A DNA stretch of 64,000 nucleotides from Dichetophora obliterata (lineage: Eukaryota > Arthropoda > Insecta > Diptera > Sciomyzidae): positions 179,584,266-179,648,265 of the forward strand of contig OY986435.1 in assembly GCA_963920525.1 (NCBI GenBank). Direction: 5' to 3'. Below are positions 1 through 11,990 of the stretch, piece by piece. The notes under the pieces are model-generated. The model was not told the DNA's origin. It saw nothing but the letters and a program-made list of their open reading frames with translations, and ran no database searches. The first letter of the stretch is position 1, and each line of letters opens with the position of its first letter. The position numbers and the translations under genes were made by a program.

Positions 1-670
1 TTTTTTATGGGTCGTAGATCACAACAATTAAAATTTTTTCATTTCGCGGGTTTTCGAGTTATCGGTAAAAAGACGTATTTTAGGTAGTAAATCAACTCAA
101 ACCAAAATATCTCGTTATTGGTAAATTCGAGAGTAATATTCTATATATTCTTGAGAAGGCAATGAAATTACGCATTTAGTGACATTTTCTTTCGTTTCCA
201 GAAAGCCGTGAGCCACATTTTTTGGGAAACAATAAAGCGGGATTTTTTATATTGATTTTACTCAATGACCCAAATTTTTTTGAGCAAGTAACCGGGGAAT
301 TCAATTAAACGAGAATCAACTCAACGGAATTAACACTGAGCGAAATAGTTGTCACAATTATCTAGATTTGCAAGTTTGTTTGTTTATACCTCCACACACA
401 CCGCAATATTTGTTTATTTTTTATTTTTAGTCATTGGTATTGTTCACTTTTTGTTTTATGTCATTAATGCTCTAGCATATTCTTCTAAAGCATAGTTCTC
501 TGTTCAGTTTCATGTTTGTAAAATTCCACTCAAATGTCTGTACAAAATATGACAGCTTCGAAACAAGCGTGGAAATTTTCACAACATTTTCGTCAGAGCA
601 GTACTCTGTTCCGCAGCGTAAAATTAAAGCAACATGTTTCTGAGCAACATTTTTTCACGACAATTTAATT
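1..670. other. AT-rich DNA without recognised features
   Basis: No coding region, RNA gene or clear repeat boundary was seen here. Short reading frames in this stretch have no recognisable protein character. Confidence 0.5.
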
Positions 671-1627
671 GTAGAGTAGAGGGGGGTAATGTCGTGCACT
701 CAACTTTAAAGTGCTCGTAAAGCCGTACATGACAAGCGAATACAACGAGTAAGCATCCGATCGAAAGATAATTTGGTTGGTAACATTTATGTGTAACAAT
801 ATTCGTGTAGCATGAAATCGTGTTAGTAGAAATTAAAAAAAAAATGTGCACGACATTACCCCCCTCAAAATTTGTGGGGTAATGTCGTGCATTTTATTGT
901 AAAGGTATCAGAATGTGTGAAAAACGATAGGTAGTGGTTCGATTCAAGAAGATATAGCATTATTGTTTATTTATTTATTATTGTTAATTATACACAAGTC
1001 CGAAATATGATCAAAAAATAAAATTTTATGAAAAGAAAAGTGAAAATAGGCAATTTGCTATATGAAACACTGAAAGAAAAACAATATTTTTTCAAAAAGT
1101 GCTTGACATTGAGAAAAAATTTTGGAAAATTTTATTTTGATTGTAGCGTTTTGTTATGGCTTCACGACTCCCTTGGTACACTAGGGCGACCACGTTTCCT
1201 TCCCTTTTCTTTTCTGTAAAGTGCACGACGTTGCCCCATATCAAATGCACGACATTGCCCCAAAGGTCGTTTTCAAGGTTGACTTCGACAAATCGGTAAA
1301 GAACAAAAATTTTTTCGATCACAATACATCTTTTTTTTCGGCGGAAAATTTGCTTTAAGAAAACTCTTACCTGGTATATTTTCCTGCGAGACATTAATTT
1401 TTCTGATCCGATAAAAAAACACTTTCGTCGTCCCGAGAACGTGCGATTTTTAAAAAACGTCGCACATATTGCCCTTACACATGGATATTGCTAGTATTGT
1501 ATGCATGAGCTCCGTAGGTCAGTAGGCCCATACCTTACCAACGGCTGGTATATCATTCAATTTTTTATGCTAAAAAAGCCAGTGCACGACATTACCCCCT
1601 GCACGACATTACGCCCTTCTACTCTAC
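671..1627. mobile_element. Non-autonomous DNA element with repeated TGCACGACATTACCCC motif
   Basis: The ends at 671-698 and 1600-1627 are 28-bp inverted repeats beginning GTAGAGTAGA, with only two or three mismatches. A 16-bp motif, TGCACGACATTACCCC or a close variant, occurs seven times: 683-698 (-), 847-862 (+), 876-891 (-), 1222-1237 (+), 1246-1261 (+), 1583-1598 (+) and 1600-1615 (+). Copies lie at both ends and inside, as subterminal transposase-binding sites do in hAT and P-type elements. No transposase reading frame is present, and no convincing target duplication was found next to the ends, so the superfamily is left open. Confidence 0.6.
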
Positions 1628-1639
1628 TGCCTATTTATT

Positions 1640-2430
1640 TTAAAGTGAAAAGAGAGAGATCATATGAAATCTCCCAACTTATTCTCTGAGTCTCTCTGAG
1701 AAACGTTGTCATAGGAATTCCTCGCAACAAACTTTAAGTCAGAAATTTCACGCAACAAGTAAATAGATGTTGCCAGCGGAATTTCACGCAAACGAATAGA
1801 GTACTAGGCATAAGTAAATATATTTTATTAATTTGCTTGCAGTGGCAAATAGTAAATAGCAAAAAGTAAAGGTTCTCTGCAGAACAGAAATCGCATTGCG
1901 ACTCAGAGTCAAACATTTTTTTAGGTGTGTTTTTGTTTTAATATTATTAAATCCTAATATATACGAATCAATAAAATTATAATCAAAACCTTAAAAAATT
2001 AAGTATCAAAAAATCAATGAATACAAATAATATGAAAAAATAATACAAAGAATCTTAGTAGGCAATATGTATGAATTATATTAAACCTTAAAAAAATAAA
2101 AAATATATGCATAAAAATTATGAATCTACAAACCAAAAAGTTGGTTTTTTAATAGTATACATAAAATTTCCGACATAAGCCTTCACAGCATAACCGTCAG
2201 CGAACGACTGAATTATATTCTGTTGTGAGTTTTGTGTACATGTGAAAAGTTACGCTCAGAGAGCGCTCAGTGAGCTATGGGGCTCCCAGCGCTGTTCTAT
2301 ACACATCATACAATACTCTTCATGACATACCCATCATACCATGCTCATCATCCCGTTCTTCATGCCATCAAACCATACCATAATACATCATCTATAAAAA
2401 GTACTTTTTTCAATTTACTACTGCTTTTTT
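1640..2430. other. AT-rich DNA without recognised genes
   Basis: Nothing convincing is coded here. A stretch near 2300-2390 repeats variants of CATCATACCA and looks like degenerate simple sequence. Confidence 0.4.
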
Positions 2431-2447
2431 GCCAAGCGTACGTACTT

Positions 2448-2915
2448 ACTTAGTTGGCGCTACAACCGTATGTCGGTCTTGGCCTCATCTAAGAATTTGC
2501 GCCAGCCATTTCTGTCTTTCGCTTGCTGGCTTCAGTTGGAAATTCCAAGCTTCGTCAGGTTGTCCTCTACTTGGTCCTTCCAAGGAAGATGCGGTCGTCC
2601 TCTTCTGCGTTGACCGCCGCTGAGTAACGAATCGAATGTTTTCTTCACTGGAGCTTTTATGTGCTGAACATAACCAAGCCAGCGCAGCCGCTCGATTTTA
2701 ATGCGCTTGACTATGACGATGTCATCGATGTCATACAGTTCCTCATTCCACCGTATTCGGTACTCGCCATTGACACAGATTGGTCCGTAGATCTTACGAA
2801 GAATTTTTCTCTCGAATGCTCCTAAAGTCTTTTCATCTGAACTGCTCAGCGTCCAGGTTTGTGATGCATAAAGTAGGACGGGCATGATGAGCGATTTATA
2901 GAGCGTGATTTTCGT
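2448..2915 (-). mobile_element. 5'-truncated non-LTR retrotransposon, reverse transcriptase C-terminus
   Basis: This is the last part of a non-LTR retrotransposon pol protein on the minus strand. Readable text runs from about 2915 to 2532 and shows the conserved post-RT region: a SLIMPVLLYASQTW segment, FERKILRKIYGP, and an RRRGRPHLPW segment typical of many insect endonuclease/reverse transcriptase proteins. The RT active site is missing, so the copy is 5'-truncated and dead. The minus strand continues through a GTTGTAGCGCCAACTAAGTAAG end that resembles an element 3' terminus. A perfect 15-bp direct repeat, CAAGCGTACGTACTT, flanks it at 2433-2447 and 2916-2930, marking target-primed insertion and fixing both boundaries. 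The flanking duplication was not part of the open frame in the host sequence. The exact clade is uncertain. Confidence 0.8.
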
Positions 2916-2984
2916 CAAGCGTACGTACTTAAAAAAGTTTGGAACAGTGATGCCTTCGCCATGCAAACATCACCAGACAGTAAC

Positions 2985-3400
2985 TAATTCTAAATGTAAG
3001 AGAGCCTGGAAAGTCTCTACAGGATTGTTTGCACTCCAAATACGCAATATTGCTTATTTATGTACCCGTTAAGCCAGAAATACGCCTCATCACTGAAGAT
3101 GTTTTTGCGATAAAAATGCGGTAAACGATAATGTGATGGCTTGAATTCCTGCACCAGTTTGATTTTATACGAGAATCGGCCAAGGTATTTCCTAAAAATC
3201 TTCCACGTAGTGGACGGGAAAAGGCCGACTTGTTGAGAACAATGTCAAATCAATAAATTTGGGTCCTCGGTCACACTCTTTTCTACAGCGGCGATGGCTT
3301 TTTCAATATGAACAGCATGAGCTCGTATTGGATGAATATTGTCCCTAAGAATTAACGTAGACATAAATTGGTTTATCGTGTTGCGTATTACTTGCTCAGA
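2985..3400 (-). pseudogene. Mariner-like transposase relic
   Basis: The minus strand between about 3400 and 2985 can be read, with shifts, as part of an IS630-Tc1-mariner transposase. The clearest block is FSDEAYFWLNGYINKQYC, which contains the first-half DDE signature and matches the layout of the better preserved copy at 60354-61356 (FSDEAHFHLSGFVNKQNC). Upstream text equivalent to TWKIFRKYLGRFSYKIKLVQ matches the helix-turn-helix to catalytic-domain linker of the same family. The C-terminal half is not seen, and the reading frame has several interruptions, so it cannot be active. It lies directly beside the truncated non-LTR insert, which may have landed in it. Confidence 0.6.
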
Positions 3401-3429
3401 TGGATGATTTCACAGAGCGACAGCACTTT

Positions 3430-4124
3430 TCACACACGAAGTAAACCATAAACACGTGAAACTAGAGGCAAAGGATAGTAAAACTGTGTTCTTACCTTTT
3501 CTCTAAAACATCATGCTTTTTGTTTTAAAAGGACTTTAAAGTTTAAAGCCATTTATTTATTTAAAAAAACTATTTAAACACCTGAAACTTTCCAAGCATG
3601 AGAATATGGATATCAAAAGAAAGAAGACAATCTGTTTTATAAATAACAGTTTGGTATAAAAAGTAATAGACTTTTTTTTACTTCAAACAAATTGAAAACT
3701 ATTTCCATAATTTTTCAAGTAAAACATAAATCAATTATACTAATCTACATATTTGATATGGATGTATTGTCACTTCGTATTTTTTTTTCTTTGACACAAA
3801 ATCATATTTTAATCGAAACCTATATTTTCATGTTTAAAACAAAAATTTCTTGTATAATATCTCTTGTATAATACCTTTTAAAAAAATTCGGACTATATTA
3901 TTACTGTCCATGTTAATTTGACTCTAGGATGAGTTTTCATTACTTATAATTTTATTTATTTTCGTTATTAAACATGATAAAATATTTGTATACATCAGTT
4001 ATATTTGGTATCATTTAATAAAAATAAATACATTTACAAAGAATTAATTTATTTATTTTCTTAGTATAGCATTGTTTTTCTATGTTGAGTTTCTGTAGAA
4101 AGACATTTTTTGTTTTCGAATCCG
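3430..4124. other. AT-rich DNA without recognised features
   Basis: Long A/T runs only. No reading frame, repeat boundary or RNA gene could be supported. Confidence 0.5.
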
Positions 4125-4355
4125 TACACGGATAGAAATAATTTACTTTTATTAGAAGAAAAAAAGCTCAACTGAATTTTACTAACAACAAGTAGAATTT
4201 CACCTAACTTTGGTAGAAATCAGAAAGTTAAGTTTCTTGCAACAAGAAAATTATTTACTCAGTTATCAAAAAAATTTTCCAGTATTTATATGCTTAATCT
4301 TGAGAAATTATTATCTTAATAATCTTATGTTTATTATTTAAAAAATATTATAGCA

Positions 4356-4450
4356 GTGCGAATGGTTCAGTTGGCTAAGGCTTTAGAAATTACTCTTATT
4401 TTTTTGAAATCTTGAGTAGTGGGTTCAAACTCTATCAGCGACATAATTTT
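4356..4450 (+). pseudogene. tRNA-like sequence with Pol III boxes
   Basis: The segment has an A box, TGGTTCAGTTGG at 4363-4374, a B box close to GGTTCAAACTC near 4417, and a run of nine T residues just after it that could terminate RNA polymerase III. The spacing suits a class II (Leu/Ser-like) tRNA with a long variable region. The acceptor arms do not pair, so this is a decayed tRNA or SINE head rather than a working gene. Confidence 0.45.
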
Positions 4451-4631
4451 TTTTTATTAATTTCTTTTAGTTTTGTTTTGGGTTTTTTTAGTTTGTTTTG
4501 TGCTTTTAGTGATTTCGTTCTGTTTTTTTTGCATAAATTTCTTATAATAGCAAAGCGAACGCGTTAATTTTCTTACTCTGTGCTCTTACGTTTATTCCTA
4601 ATGAAGCAAATTAAGCAATGAAAGGTTAACA

Positions 4632-4718
4632 ACTGCGATGGTCGAACGGATAAGCCCTTGCACTTACACTCACGCGGCCGAGGTTCAAGTCTCCGGATAA
4701 TGGTAATTTTTTATTTCA
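4632..4718 (+). pseudogene. second tRNA-like sequence in the same element
   Basis: An A box, TGGTCGAACGG, starts at 4639, and a B box near GGTTCAAGTCT starts at about 4690. A T6 run follows at about 4713. Its first bases (TGCGATGG) resemble those of the copy at 4356 (TGCGAATGG), so the two are probably related. The T arm pairs in part but the acceptor stem does not. Confidence 0.4.
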
Positions 4719-5327
4719 ATTTAATTTAATGTTAATAATAATACACGTAGAAATCTCTAAATTTGTATCTGTAATTAATCAAGACTTGCGCTTATTTCTC
4801 AGTCACTTCAAAATTACGCTATATTTCAGCTGAAAAATTGATCCTGAATACCAAGCATATTGCGGCTTGATTTAAGTAATTTTTTTAATTGAATATTAAT
4901 TTTGATATTGCAGGAAATATAAGCTTGAAAATAAGAAAATTATGACTGGAATATTTATTTTAATATTGCAGAAAATATTGTCTTGATTTGTGGCAATATT
5001 TTCTGGAGTGGAAATTTTGATAGCTTAGCAAAGATCCGTTTGATTTAAGTAGATTTTGACTGGAATATTTATTTTGATACTTCAGAAAATAATTTACTTG
5101 ATTTAAGCTTATATTCGCTGAGCACTATCTGTGGCCGCGATTTTCTTAATCCCTACTAAATGTAAGTATATTTTTCTATCTGTGTAGTTAGCCTGATGAA
5201 GCCGTATGATTCTGCTACACGTTTTCTCACTTTGACCGTTTTTCCAGCTCTTGGTCGCCAAATTTTTGTATGTATTTCTTCAGGTTGTTATTTTTGTTGT
5301 TCTTCTTTACGGTTTTTTTGTCTTGCC

Positions 5328-5542
5328 CATGGCAGAATTAGAGAAGGTATATGCATTTCAGACTGCGCTCTCTTTCTCATAGCCAGAATTGTCAAACTCA
5401 AGCATTTTGCTATTCCTGCCTATTTTCGCTTTCTTATCGCATTCTCATCGTTTTCAGATTTTGTATGAGCTGTCAACTTCGTTTTGACAGTTGCGGCAGT
5501 CTCCATCTCCAAAATGCATATACCTTCTCTAATTCTGCCATG
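5328..5542. mobile_element. 215-bp hAT-type MITE
   Basis: The ends form an inverted repeat of about 31 bp starting CATGGCAGAATTAGAGAAGG and ending with its complement. An exact 8-bp target duplication, GTCTTGCC, lies at 5320-5327 and 5543-5550. CA...TG termini with 8-bp duplications are the hAT pattern. A related copy lies at 54597-54974. Open frames inside it are chance readings of the palindrome. Confidence 0.8.
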
Positions 5543-5571
5543 GTCTTGCCTGGTATTTTTCAATTGTCAAT

Positions 5572-5742
5572 GGTTGCATTCTATCCGAAGAAGCGCTCAG
5601 GTAGCGAAGTAACATGTTGCGGAACTTTCGGGCTAAATGGTATACGCCCACAGAACATGTTCCTTGAGCTGTCACAATTTATATAGCGAAAATATGTTAT
5701 GCTACTTCGCTACCTGAGCGCCTTTTCGGATAGAATGCGGCC
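5572..5742. mobile_element. 171-bp MITE with 3-bp AAT target duplication
   Basis: Inverted arms of about 45 bp start GGTTGCATTCTATCCGAA on the left and GGCCGCATTCTATCCGAA on the right. The element is flanked by AAT at 5569-5571 and 5743-5745. A 3-bp A/T duplication fits PIF/Harbinger-like MITEs. The terminal GGCCGCATTC resembles the element at 53930-54302. Confidence 0.7.
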
Positions 5743-5749
5743 AATCTTT

Positions 5750-6887
5750 TCGGACCAGCGTTTTTTAGAGATGTTGGTATATACTTCGGTACATCTGTTG
5801 GTATGTGTGCAGGATGGTATTCTTCAGTTTTGTAATAAAAAAACGGGATAAGTAATTTTCCCATTTTGCAAAAATGTGGTCTTTTTTGTAATGTGTTGTC
5901 ATTTAAAATTTTAGTTATTTCAGAAAAGTAAGGAAATTGGGCAGGATCGCAATGTAGTGTCTCTATTGTTATGGTTTATAGTTTTGATTCAAAGAAAAAC
6001 TTCGATGCCTAGTCAGAATATTACTTTGGTGTTTTTAGTGCGAACCAATGCTCAAGATAGGATGGCTAGAGAGCCTCACTATATTTTTATTTTCGATTAA
6101 AGAGCCAAGTTGAGATATTTAATTAACAACAAGAGCTGAAGAGCTCAGATGTAGTATTCATTAAATTTGAAATTTTATTTTACAAAAGTTTGGGTTTATA
6201 AACTAAAAAAACAAGCATTTTTCTTAAAATAACTTTACCACTCCAAGACTCCTCCTATTTTTCCAATATTTTTAAATTATAAAATTCAAAATCGATAAAT
6301 GACCAATCACTTACAGTTTAATAAAATTTTATATTTTCCCCTCAAATTCAATATTTTCAACAACATTAATTGGTTCGCTCGAATTCATGGCCTCGACTTT
6401 AAAGTTGTCATAGGCACTTGTTTAACTCATTGCCTCTTGTTGTTGTGTAAAGTCAGTCAGCTATGTATTTCAAAATTATATGATATTCTGACTTGGGAAA
6501 TAATTGTGTTTTGTGGTGAAGGCAATTGTGATCGAAACTTACAAATTGCTTACGATTAAGGTACAACTATTTCTCCAACTAGCATAGAATCAGAACGCTG
6601 GTAATCATAAGCCGGTTATATTTGTAATAATATCCGAACAAAAGTCTCTAATGAAAAATAAGGCTCGTTGATCAGCTTAATGTATTACTTTTAAAACAAA
6701 TAAAACAAAAAACTTGCCTTAAACACAAAAAAAAACCATGAAGACGGTGTCTAAAAAAAATGTTTACAATTTGTATAATAATAGCTCAAACTGTTCCGTA
6801 TTGTATTTTTTTATATTTTTTGTACTTTATATCAATACAATTTGCTTGTCATTAATAATATTTAAGTTTTTTTGTGCTTATTAAAAA
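5750..6887. other. No gene recognised
   Basis: AT-rich sequence. A reading frame of 86 codons at 6299-6559 has no recognisable domain and was not accepted as a gene. Confidence 0.4.
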
Positions 6888-6890
6888 TAA

Positions 6891-7862
6891 GGGTATTCAC
6901 AACTGTGTGTTATCGTGGTATTGTGGTATTTTTGCCATAGTTGAAAACAACAGTTATCAGCAAGAACAATATAAAGAAGATCACACCTTAAGTGCGCAGA
7001 AATGGCAATCTACTGCGCAGGTCTACGTCATAAGTTAAAATACATCCAAACAAAAATATCACGTAAACAACAAACGAAACTAAGGAAATGAATCTGATTG
7101 GCTGATTGGGAAACAAACGAAATACACACAAAGAAACAGTCAAACTGCTCTCAAAATAAATCGAGCAACATAGCTATTTTTTGTGTAGGGGTCAACACGG
7201 AAGTCAACACCCCAATAAGATATACAATTTTTATCAAAGATAGTAATGAAAAATATTAATATTTTTTCTGTACAAGCGTTGTTTTTTGATTTAAAAGTAT
7301 TTATTTTCCAAAACCAAGATTTTATAAGAAAATGAGGAGATTATTAAATCGAATCCCCCTATTAAAAATTTTTTACTACGGTTTTTCAGTCAGTTGACTC
7401 TCTTTTCTCTTGCACTTCTGACGTCACATGCACGTGCTCACAAAGAGAGCGGACATGCGCAAGGCGGAATCTTGTATATATAATTCTTGAGTTATCAGCA
7501 CTCTTTTAAATAGAATTTGTGGTTGGGAACCTCCCACTATAGCTTTTTGTTACTATGCAAATAAATTAACTATCCAATTTAATATATTTTATTAATATAT
7601 GGCATAAAATAGTTAAAAACTTGCATTTTTAGCTTCTTCCATTTTTGCAATTAGAAAATAACTGGCAACCGATCAGTTGTTTATGGAACTTTAAAAACCA
7701 CGTTCCTTAAACATATCATTGAGCTACTTAAAATTGCGAAACTTTTGGTTTTTAGAGGTTTCATGTAAAACAAAAAAAAAATTAAAAACCGCTCTGTAAA
7801 GCGTGGTATCAATACCACGAGGTTTTTTAGCTACACTGAAAACAACGCAAGTGTGAACACGC
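6891..7862. mobile_element. Possible 972-bp Harbinger-like non-autonomous element
   Basis: The left end reads GGGTATTCACAACTGTG and the right end reads GCGTGTTCACACTTGCG on the opposite strand, followed on both sides by GTTGAAAACAAC or GTTGTTTTCAG-type text. TAA precedes the left end and TTA follows the right end, close to the TWA target of PIF/Harbinger elements but not identical. A short palindrome, GTGGTATCAATACCAC, lies near the right end at 7804-7819. No transposase is seen. Confidence 0.4.
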
Positions 7863-7869
7863 TTAATGT

Positions 7870-10030
7870 GTTTTGTTTTGTTTTTGTTGCTTTATTAATA
7901 AATTTATTTACATTTTTTAGTTTTAAGTAATTGTTGTAGTCCAAAAAAATACACATTTATTTTAATTAATCATTTAAAATATAAAAGGCAACTTCATTCT
8001 ATTATCTCTAATGCTCAAGTGACATTTTATGTTAATTTTGCAGCGTTGCATTTTTGAGTAAGGAAAAGTAGAAATACTTAAACTAATGGAGTTGCCAACA
8101 GTAATAAATAATAAAAAATTGCATTTAAATTTGCATAAAAACGTTTAGAATTATTGACTTCTTAAAGTTTTCAATCCCGATCTAATCCCGGGATCCCGGG
8201 AGTGCAAATTTCAATCCCGATAATCCCGGGATCGAGAAAAGCTTCCGGTAGAAAAACTCCCTAGTGTGTATGCATGTAAGTACACTATACTAGGCATCAA
8301 GAAGTTGTTCCGATTTTTTACTCTCCTCATTAGCTTAAGCATAAAATCTTATTATAAACACTGTGTAAGAAAAGAAGAACAAATTTAAATCCTTCTTTAT
8401 GACATAGTGGAGTTCTGCAACTTGCAATTTTTAAATTGATTCAAAAATAGACGAGTTATGCATATCAAATCACACTAACCTCACAAAAATCGGTTTTTTC
8501 GATATAAATATATCCAAATTTTAGGGTGGACTTTAAAAACCATGTATGCAGCTATCTTATATTCCACTACGTCTATAACATCAATTATATCTCATGCCAA
8601 GTTTTTCCTCACTGTTACACCGTGTAATTAAAAGCACAAACCTAACCTTTAAATTTTTTTTTGTTATAATATTTATTTGTTCAAATTGTCGGGCTCAATC
8701 AAATATTATACTGAGGTCGCCAAACTAACTCAAATTTTTATTATAATTTCAAAAGATTGACTTTTGACCCGCTCAAGGTACAATATGACCAGTTAATTAT
8801 CTTTGAGTACTCGTCTTATACCGATACCTGTCCGCGATAATCAAGACTGCTAAGTTTTCGGGTATCTTAACAAAGTAAAACTGTTGATTGGATAGACAAA
8901 GTAAAAACAAAAAACTACATTCCAGTCTTGAAAATCCGCTTTAAGTCTTTATGCTTAAAATTACCTAGACATTTTTAGACTTTTCTTAGTTGCATTCGCT
9001 ACGTGACAGAATATAATACTTGCTCTACGAATTAAACTATTTCCCAGAATATATATATTGAGTACTTGACGGAAAAAAACTTCTTCCTGATCATATTTTA
9101 AGTCTTTAAACATAAAACAATTAATCTGTCAAGCAGAAAATCTCAAGAAAAGGGCGTAAAAATCAGTTTCACTCGCTGTAACCTTAGTTGTTGTTATGGA
9201 ATTTAAACGGCTGGACATTGACATATTTGACATGTCCATAACTGGCTAACAATGGTTGCTGACTATTGCATCACGTTCCTAACCACGTTCACGTGCACTC
9301 AACTGTGCGCTGACTTGGATTTAAACAGCGGCGTCAACAAACGCACAGCAAGAAATTACAGAATTTGTCACGTTCTCATTACATAAATTTTGCAAAGTAC
9401 GATAAGCTGCAGGATGATGTGGGGGACAAAAAAAGTGAAAAGCTACTAAATTATTGAGCAACAGCTATTGCAGACGTTAAACTGAATGACAGCAGCAATC
9501 TTTATGTATTGTCAAATGACGCGTTGCAATAGCGTTGCAAAGAATGCGTTTAAAACTGCTTGAGGCAGTTGATGTTTTCTAATGGTTTTGCCATTTTTCA
9601 AGTAGAATTCTTTTTCAGTCCTTGTTTTTTTTCAATTCGAATTACTCAACTCTTGCTAAAGTCTGCTCTAAAAGTCATTCACAGCACGCTGAACAACCAG
9701 AACATCAGCTGAAGCTGCCTATAAAATGCCCTGTCGACATATCTCAATTACGAAATATTATGATACCTTAGAACATGGGTGCGGAGTGCGTGTTTGTTGA
9801 ATGGAAAGATTCTCAAAGAACACAAGCAACTGAAAAAGCAAAAACCTAAAACAAAAGCAGCCAGCGCGCTTTTGACCCGGTCAGATCTGGTGTGCTTGTA
9901 TGGCGTACTCTATTATTAGCATTTACTGTTGCGTGCTTGCTGACTGACCAACAATTACCAATTACCAAATTCTAATCGCAACTGAATGGGCAAAAATGTA
10001 ATGTTCTAGACAGGGGCGGAATACTTCAAC
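7870..10030. other. No gene recognised
   Basis: This interval has no supported reading frame. It includes a small GC-rich cluster at 8171-8236 described separately. The rest is AT-rich DNA that may be older transposon debris. Confidence 0.4.
8171..8236. repeat. Cluster of ATCCCGGGAT palindromes
   Basis: AATCCCGGGAT-type words occur three times in 66 bp in otherwise AT-rich DNA. Some hAT-family ends carry this kind of motif, so it may be an orphan transposon end. No partner end was found. Confidence 0.4.
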
Positions 10031-10037
10031 TAGCAGG

Positions 10038-10123
10038 AATAATAGTAAATCATAGTAAAATCATTAGAGGAAATACTCCTCTATTTACTATCATATCATA
10101 TTTTACTATGATTTACTATTATT
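10038..10123. repeat. Perfect 24-bp-arm hairpin
   Basis: The word at 10038-10061, starting AATAATAGTAAATCATAG, is the exact reverse complement of 10100-10123. The 38-bp loop contains a second small hairpin, AGAGGA...TCCTCT. It may be a MITE remnant or a cruciform. Confidence 0.7.
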
Positions 10124-10929
10124 AACTATGGTTTTAATGTCCCATTCCAAAAAGTATTTTAAAATATGTAAGATTTTTACAAATTTATCACAATATCTTC
10201 AAAGCATTCGATCCATACGCTAAAAAAATCAACATGTTTTATAATTGAACACAATTTGTTTATTTTCAATCTAATCCATTTTTAAGCCAACTTTTAAAAA
10301 AATTTTACTGTGCATATAGATAAACTGTAAGTAAGGGAGATTGGGGTAGATTCGTCACTTTTTTTTAAGATCTACAATTCAGCAGATAATTAAATTATTT
10401 GAGAATGTATTAGCTTATTACAATTCTTTATTATTTTATATTATAATGTTAACACGAAGTTCTTTTAGAAGTTTTGCTTATATTTTTTTTTTCATGATGT
10501 TTAAAAAATACATATTTGCTGAATGTACCAGCCAAAGTACCAAAAAGTTATAGAAAATCTAGTTCAAAGTAACTGCCGTATTCAATAATTATGCAACCCT
10601 TGTTTAAGAACCCCCGTAGGCCAGAAATCCCTTGACGAATAATCGTCTGTGAATCCGAAAAGAATTTTCACACCTTATAATCATTTACTAACGAACAGTC
10701 TAACATTTTTCTCCTATCGGCATGTGGCCACACGGTTTGCAACGCACCAATCTGGCAACGCCGATTCGTTATCAAACAAAAGTTCAAAAGTTGAAAAGTT
10801 GTGCAAAAATATAATTGAATAAAAGTTATAATAAAAAGGTGTTAAATAAAAGGCTTATATTAAAAATTTATAATAAAGGTAAGCTGAAAAATGAAAATTC
10901 ATCATGCTTTCGTGAACGACATTTTCTTC

Positions 10930-11065
10930 ATCTTTTCGTTGCAGAAATTTCTTTCATATTTCTGATTTTATTTCGTTGCCGAAATTTCTTTTGAATTTCC
11001 GTTTTATTTTCTTGGCGATATTTACTACATTCTACATTCGTTGACGAAATTTCTTGCATTTTTCT
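10930..11065. repeat. Degenerate tandem repeat of TTTCGTTGCCGAAATTTC
   Basis: Four or so diverged copies of a unit containing TTTCGTTGCCGAAATTTC, spaced roughly 35-55 bp, follow one another. Each unit contains a small palindrome around GAAATTTC. Confidence 0.4.
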
Positions 11066-11440
11066 TTCAAAGTTTCGTCTTCTAAAATTTGTACACTTGT
11101 ATTAAATTTTCCTGCACGATTTGTAAGTTTCCGCAAGTTTCGTCGGCGATTTTCGTACATGGATCATCCATGAATCCTTAAGAAAACAGCAAACTGAGAC
11201 TCTAAGCACGAAGTTGGCAACTGTAGACAGAGCCTAAGAACACGAGGTACAAGAAACACGTCTAAGGGCTACTTTTATTTACGCGTGTTTGCGTAATTGC
11301 CTCATCGGGAAAAGAAGCACTCCAAAAGGTCTTTTTGAGTGCTTACAAGTCAGCTGAAAGCGTGAAAGTGCTGACCCGACGCATAACACACCATTATATT
11401 GTTAAAATTGTATGTCCTAGGAAAAAAGCACCTAATTGCT

Positions 11441-11750
11441 TCAAAAGACCTCTTAAGGAAAGCTTTGGGTCAGCATTTCATTTAATTGCTTCAAAAGGGA
11501 CTCTTGGAAATCTTCTTGTCAGCAGTTCGTTGTTTTGAATACACTTTTCAAGTTTTTTTAACTGTGCCCTTTTTTTTCAAGTTCTTTTTGAACTTGTTAA
11601 GTGCTGATAAGTGAAGAAGAGAACAGTTCAAAAATATTGAAAAGTGTATTCAAAACAAAAAGAACTGCTGCCACAAAGATTTGCAAGAGCCTTTTTTGAA
11701 GCAATTAAACGAAATGCTGACCCAAAGCTTTCCTTGAGAAGTCTTTTGCA
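11441..11750. repeat. Foldback element with arms of about 125 bp
   Basis: Arm 11441-11570 is the reverse complement of about 11628-11750 with scattered mismatches. Shared landmarks are GGAAAGCTTTGGGTCAGCAT near the outer end and TTTTGAATACACTTTTCAA near the inner end. The loop is about 60 bp. Two reading frames here (11335-11538 and 11650-11914) are readings of the two arms and not genes. A transcript would fold into a long hairpin. Confidence 0.75.
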
Positions 11751-11990
11751 TCTCGACAACAACAAAGCAAAATACACTTACGTAAGTTGGCATAAAAATA
11801 ACAATTCGTAAAAATAACAGACATGCGTACACAAACTATAAACGGCCTTAATACAAAAAAAAACAAACTCGAAAACACATATAGTTTTATCAGCTGTTTG
11901 GACAGAATTGCCAAACTTTATGAGAATTAACGTCTAAAAACACATAAAGCAGTTCGCAAAATAAATATTTTTATAAAATTCTCACTCATA

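Larger units (their letters stand above)
4127..5184. mobile_element. 1.06-kb non-autonomous element with TA-flanked inverted ends
   Basis: The left end begins CACGGATAGAAA and the right end reads as CACAGATAGAAA on the other strand. Similarity continues for about 30 bp. A TA lies directly outside each end (4125-4126 and 5185-5186), which suits a Tc1/mariner-type target. There is no transposase. Inside are two tRNA-like sequences (4356-4442 and 4632-4711). There are also three diverged direct repeats around 4880, 4941 and 5057 built on GACTGGAATATTTATTTTGA followed by a CAGAAAATA segment. The combination of inverted ends, tRNA-like modules and internal repeats is unusual for a simple MITE. TA is a weak target signal, so the boundaries are moderately supported. 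Confidence 0.5.

Noticed and set aside
6299..6559. 86-codon plus-strand frame
   Set aside because: Composition is that of chance AT-rich frames and no motif is seen.
11335..11914. Several frames of 60-69 codons
   Set aside because: They read through the arms of a foldback element.
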